Below, one piece after another: positions 30,636 through 33,436 of a DNA stretch of 33,436 nucleotides. Numbering within the stretch: position 1 is the stretch's first letter; each line of letters starts with the position of its first letter. Source of the stretch: Burkholderia sp. Ax-1719. Its GTDB lineage: Bacteria > Pseudomonadota > Gammaproteobacteria > Burkholderiales > Burkholderiaceae. A program made the translations under genes and the position numbers. Where the stretch lies: positions 1-33,436 of the forward strand of contig NZ_VWWJ01000049.1 of NCBI RefSeq assembly GCF_011753055.1, read 5' to 3'. The notes below the pieces were generated by a model, which made no database searches, was not told where the DNA came from, and saw only the letters and a program-made list of their open reading frames with translations.

Positions 30636-31646
30636 TCAGGCGGCGTGCCGGGTGGCGTGATCCGCGGCGCGCTGACGTTGTTTTTCGGCGTGGGCGAGGG
30701 CGGCTTCGCGCACCCAGGCGCCTTCGTTGTGCGCCTTCACGCGCGTGCCGAGGCGTTCGCGGTTGCACGGGCCGTCGCCGTTGACGACGCGCCAGAATTC
30801 TTCCCAGTCGATCGTGCCGTAGTCGTAGTGGCCGCGCGCCTCGTTCCATTTGAGGTCAGCGTCCGGCAGCGTGACGCCGAGCACCTTGGCCTGCTCGACG
30901 GTGGCATCGACGAACTTCTGGCGCAGATCGTCATTCGAGATGCGCTTGATGCCCCATTTGGCCGACTGGTTGCTGTGCACGGAATCGGCGTCGCTCGGGC
31001 CGAACATCATCAGCACCGGCCACCACCAGCGGTTCACGGCCTGCTGCACGAGTTCCTTTTGCGCGTCGGTGCCTTGCATCATGGCGAGCAGGGCGTCGAA
31101 GCCCTGACGCTGATGGAACGACTCTTCCTTGCAGATGCGGATCATGGCGCGCGCGTACGGGCCATAGGTGCAGCGGCACAGCGGGATCTGGTTCATGATC
31201 GCCGCGCCGTCGACCAGCCAGCCGATCACGCCGACGTCCGCCCACGTGGGCGTCGGGTAATTGAAGATGCTCGAATACTTGGCTTTGCCCGCGTGCAGCG
31301 CGTCGACCAGCTGATCGCGCGAGACGCCCAGCGTTTCCGCCGCGCTATAGAGATAGAGACCGTGGCCGGCTTCGTCCTGCACCTTGGCGAGCAGGATGGC
31401 TTTGCGCTTGAGGCTGGGGGCGCGGCTGATCCAGTTGCCCTCGGGCAGCATGCCCACGATTTCCGAGTGCGCGTGCTGCGAGATCTGGCGCACCAGCGTC
31501 TTGCGGTAGGCGTCGGGCATCCAGTCCTGCGGCTCGATCTTGCCGTCGGCGGCCATGATCGCGTCGAAGTCGGCCTGCTCCGGCGAGGCCGCCGCCGCGT
31601 CCAGCGGAGCGACATTGCCGGGAATGTCGAGGGATTGCGTGTACAT
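30636..31646 (-). CDS. paaA: phenylacetyl-CoA 1,2-epoxidase, catalytic diiron subunit
   Basis: A 336-residue diiron oxygenase subunit that epoxidises the ring of phenylacetyl-CoA, the key step of aerobic hybrid phenylacetate catabolism. Iron ligands are visible as KVQDEAGHGLYLYS (~90-101, ExxH) and RICKEESFHQRQGFDALL (~170-187, ExxxH). NRWWWPVLMMFGPSD and the substrate-region segments match PaaA. The start at 31646 is the first ATG with the family N-terminus (MYTQSLDI). The frame upstream covers the promoter and the regulator palindrome and is not coding. First gene of paaABCDE. Confidence 0.97.
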   Translation of the reverse strand: MYTQSLDIPGNVAPLDAAAASPEQADFDAIMAADGKIEPQDWMPDAYRKTLVRQISQHAHSEIVGMLPEGNWISRAPSLKRKAILLAKVQDEAGHGLYLYSAAETLGVSRDQLVDALHAGKAKYSSIFNYPTPTWADVGVIGWLVDGAAIMNQIPLCRCTYGPYARAMIRICKEESFHQRQGFDALLAMMQGTDAQKELVQQAVNRWWWPVLMMFGPSDADSVHSNQSAKWGIKRISNDDLRQKFVDATVEQAKVLGVTLPDADLKWNEARGHYDYGTIDWEEFWRVVNGDGPCNRERLGTRVKAHNEGAWVREAALAHAEKQRQRAADHATRHAA

Positions 31647-31948
31647 GGGAACGCTCTCGTCGGAGTTTGGTGTGGAGTGCAGTATAAACCAACCGACCGG
31701 TCGGTAAATGAATATTTTGAGCTTGCGCAAAGGGCGGTGAACCCAGCGCGCAACTTGCCGGACTTGCTGCTTGTGTTTTAGTGGATCGATGGTGTGATCT
31801 GGAGAAATTTTGTGGGTGCGGTGCTTGCCGTCGCGGGTGGGTTTGTCTGTCAGGAAGAGGGAAGGCCACGATCCGGGCCATGGGGCACAATGGGCGTTTT
31901 GCCTGACTAACCGGGACACGTGCGCGCGCTACGCGCGCAACCGACTGC
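31647..31948. other. divergent promoter region between paaA and the SGNH hydrolase gene
   Basis: 302 bp. The left part holds the paaA promoter with TATACT (31681-31686, minus strand) and the operator palindrome. The rest (31720-31948) carries no gene I can support and no hairpin. The plus-strand gene at 31949 has no obvious Shine-Dalgarno or -10 element. Confidence 0.5.
31692..31705. promoter_or_regulatory. probable PaaR operator in the paaA promoter
   Basis: ACCGACCGGTCGGT is a perfect 14-bp palindrome, 46 nt upstream of the paaA start. It sits between the -10 hexamer TATACT (6 bp away) and the -35-like TTTACC (16-bp spacer), so a bound repressor would block RNA polymerase. The shape fits a TetR-type dimer and matches the inverted repeat I recall for Burkholderia phenylacetate promoters. 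No second copy is seen in the window. Confidence 0.82.
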
Positions 31949-33220
31949 ATGAAGATCTCCTTTGCTACCACCGCGGCCCGCGCCGCCTTGCTCGTTTCGA
32001 TCGGCGCGGCGACGCCGGCTTTCGCTCAACAGGCCGTTCCGCAGGCCGCCGGCGCCCATTGGGTGACGAGCTGGGCAACCGCGCTCCAGTCCATTCCCCA
32101 GCGGGAAGCGCTGCCGCCGCTTTACCGTGCGCCCGATGTCGCAGGCCGCACGGTCCGGCAGATCGTCTACCCGACGCTCGGCGGCGAAGTCGCGCGGGTG
32201 CGCATCAGCAATCTCTATGGGCGCGCGCCGCTTGTGATTGAAGCGATGGCGATTGCGCCTTCGGCTGGCGGCTCGGCGGTGAGTCAGGCCGAAAGCGTGC
32301 GGGTGACTTTTGGCGGCAAGGCTTCGGTGTCGCTGGCACCGGGCGCGGAGCTCGATAGCGATCCCGTGCGCATCGGCCTGAAGCAGGGCGCGCCTTACGC
32401 GATCAGCAGCTATATGGGCGGCGAGCAAAAACTGGTGGCCTGGCATCGTGTGGCGAGTCAGGTGAACTATGTCTCGCGGCCGGGCGATCACGTCGCCGAT
32501 CCCTCGATCGGCGCGTTTCCGGTGCGCTTTACGCAGTACGCGTGGGTGACGGGGCTGGCGGTCGAGGCGCCGGGCGCGCAGACGATCGCGGCAATCGGCG
32601 ATTCGATTACGGACGGCATGCGCTCGTCGCTCAATGAGAATCGCCGTTGGCCCGATGCGCTGGCGAAGCGTCTCGCCCGTGAACAGACGAATCTGGCCGT
32701 GATTGATCTCGGGATCAGCGGTAACCGGCTGCTGAGCGATTCGCCGTGCTATGGCGAGGCGCTTGAGCGTCGCTTCCAGCGCGATGCGTTGGGGCATGCG
32801 GGCGTGCGCACGGCGGTGCTGCTGATCGGCATCAACGACATCAACTTCCAGTCGATGCCGCCGCGCGCGGGGCTCGATTGCGACTTCCCGCACACGCAGG
32901 TGAATGCGGACGACCTGATTGCGGGGTATCGGCGCGTGATTGCCGCGGCGCATGCACGCGGCGTGCGCCTGCTTGGCGCGACGATCACGCCGGCCGATCT
33001 GCCGCCCGAGCGCGAGGCGATTCGCGCGAAGGTGAATCAGTGGATTCGCACGAGCGGGCAGTTCGACGGCGTGGTGGACTTCGATGCGGCGCTGCGCGAT
33101 CCCGCGAATCCGCTGCGTCTGCGCCGCGAGTACGACAGCGGCGACCACATCCACCCGAGCGATACGGGTTACGCGGCGATGGCGAATGCCGTGCCATTGG
33201 CGGCGATCGCAGGGAAGTAA
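31949..33220 (+). CDS. secreted SGNH/GDSL-type hydrolase
   Basis: A 423-residue exported esterase-like protein. A signal peptide (cleavage after AFA, residue ~26) is followed by a ~180-residue N-terminal region starting WVTSWATALQSIP and containing the jelly-roll-like part TVRQIVYPTLGGEVARVRISNLYG. Then comes the SGNH domain. Block I is AAIGDSITDG with the nucleophile S219, block II LGISGNRL with the oxyanion Gly, block III GINDIN with Asn. Block V is DHIHPSDTGY, giving D399 and H402. All four signature residues are present, so it should be active on an ester or acetylated carbohydrate; the substrate is unknown. It is divergent from paaA without an evident functional link. Confidence 0.91.
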   Translation: MKISFATTAARAALLVSIGAATPAFAQQAVPQAAGAHWVTSWATALQSIPQREALPPLYRAPDVAGRTVRQIVYPTLGGEVARVRISNLYGRAPLVIEAMAIAPSAGGSAVSQAESVRVTFGGKASVSLAPGAELDSDPVRIGLKQGAPYAISSYMGGEQKLVAWHRVASQVNYVSRPGDHVADPSIGAFPVRFTQYAWVTGLAVEAPGAQTIAAIGDSITDGMRSSLNENRRWPDALAKRLAREQTNLAVIDLGISGNRLLSDSPCYGEALERRFQRDALGHAGVRTAVLLIGINDINFQSMPPRAGLDCDFPHTQVNADDLIAGYRRVIAAAHARGVRLLGATITPADLPPEREAIRAKVNQWIRTSGQFDGVVDFDAALRDPANPLRLRREYDSGDHIHPSDTGYAAMANAVPLAAIAGK

Positions 33221-33277
33221 GAAATACTTGCGCTACCCCCTTGCAGCCCACGGCGGGTAGCGCTAAGATTCGCCCCC

Positions 33278-33306
33278 TTCGCTGTTCGGCCTGATCGGCA
33301 GCGAAG
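33278..33306 (+). repeat. hairpin after the SGNH hydrolase gene
   Basis: CTTCGCTG (33278-33285) and CAGCGAAG (33299-33306) pair around a 13-nt loop, 57 nt past the stop. There is no U-run, so termination is only possible with help. Confidence 0.4.
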
Positions 33307-33348
33307 CCGGCCGCGAGAAACGGCGGGACGCTCCGGCGACATCTTTTC

Positions 33349-33362
33349 CTGCTTTTAAGCAG
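33349..33362. promoter_or_regulatory. CTGCTT-TT-AAGCAG palindrome upstream of the stable-RNA promoter
   Basis: A 14-bp palindrome with a TT centre, 17 bp before the -35 hexamer. Its core TGCTTTTAAGCA is identical to that of the palindrome in front of the sRNA promoter at 9758-9775. Confidence 0.45.
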
Positions 33363-33379
33363 CGACCTAAAAAAAGATG

Positions 33380-33408
33380 TTGACGGATCGGAAAAGAGTC
33401 TGCATAAT
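33380..33408 (+). promoter_or_regulatory. strong sigma70 promoter, probably of an rRNA operon
   Basis: TTGACG (33380-33385), 17-bp spacer, CATAAT (33403-33408), preceded by an A-run (33369-33375) like an UP element. The sequence after the -10 (CTCGTTTCTCTGCTGC) looks like the start of Burkholderia rRNA leaders as I know them. The window ends 28 nt later, before any 16S sequence, so the gene itself is not seen. A tRNA operon is the alternative. Confidence 0.65.
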
Positions 33409-33436
33409 CTCGTTTCTCTGCTGCAGACGCAGCAAC

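Noticed and set aside
1..33436. Mobile element, prophage, CRISPR or toxin-antitoxin locus
   Set aside because: No transposase, integrase, tRNA-associated repeat, spaced direct repeats or paired small toxin/antitoxin genes found; gene content and codon use look like core chromosome throughout.

Overview
The window looks like a piece of the main chromosome of a beta-proteobacterium of the Burkholderiaceae (Paraburkholderia/Burkholderia/Caballeronia group). The evidence is the high GC content with strong codon bias, the fused indolepyruvate:ferredoxin oxidoreductase, an ArgC of the short type, and above all the order hppD / Lrp-type regulator / GNAT / TetR (PaaR) / DUF1835 gene / paaEDCBA, which I recall from Burkholderia genomes. 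The genus is an inference; no 16S sequence is inside the window. I see no insertion sequence, prophage, integrase, tRNA or CRISPR array.

Layout. 1-3.9 kb: the 3' end of glmS with its terminator, a TPM-domain membrane protein plus LemA-type lipoprotein pair, a sirtuin deacylase and a diverged CinA C-terminal domain protein. 3.9-4.2 kb: an AT-richer intergenic stretch with a cluster of DnaA-box-like sequences. 4.2-9.2 kb: an LpxO-like lipid A hydroxylase, an EamA transporter, a small lysine-rich exported protein, a possible ribbon-helix-helix protein, a Mut7-C/ubiquitin-fold protein and a 3-hydroxyisobutyrate-dehydrogenase-like oxidoreductase. 9.3-10 kb: a stand-alone receiver domain that has lost its phosphoacceptor aspartate, followed by what looks like a ~60-nt small RNA gene with a good sigma70-type promoter, tandem CU-rich anti-Shine-Dalgarno motifs and an intrinsic terminator. 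10-18.8 kb: argC, a flavodoxin, a PEBP-family protein, an RcsB-like regulator, pyrE, an MFS transporter and the malic enzyme/phosphotransacetylase fusion maeB.

18.9-31.7 kb is dominated by aromatic amino acid and phenylacetate catabolism. The fused IorAB can turn arylpyruvates into aryl-acetyl-CoA. HppD takes hydroxyphenylpyruvate to homogentisate and has a divergent Lrp-type regulator beside it. The paaABCDE operon encodes the multicomponent phenylacetyl-CoA epoxidase. A perfect 14-bp palindrome lies in the core promoter of paaA, and the likely repressor gene paaR is encoded nearby together with an uncharacterised DUF1835 gene. The window ends with a secreted SGNH hydrolase and a strong stable-RNA-type promoter, probably that of an rRNA operon.

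The most unusual items are the candidate CU-rich sRNA, the DnaA-box cluster away from any dnaA gene, the degenerate receiver protein, and a CTTTTAAG-centred palindrome that sits upstream of both the sRNA promoter and the terminal stable-RNA promoter.
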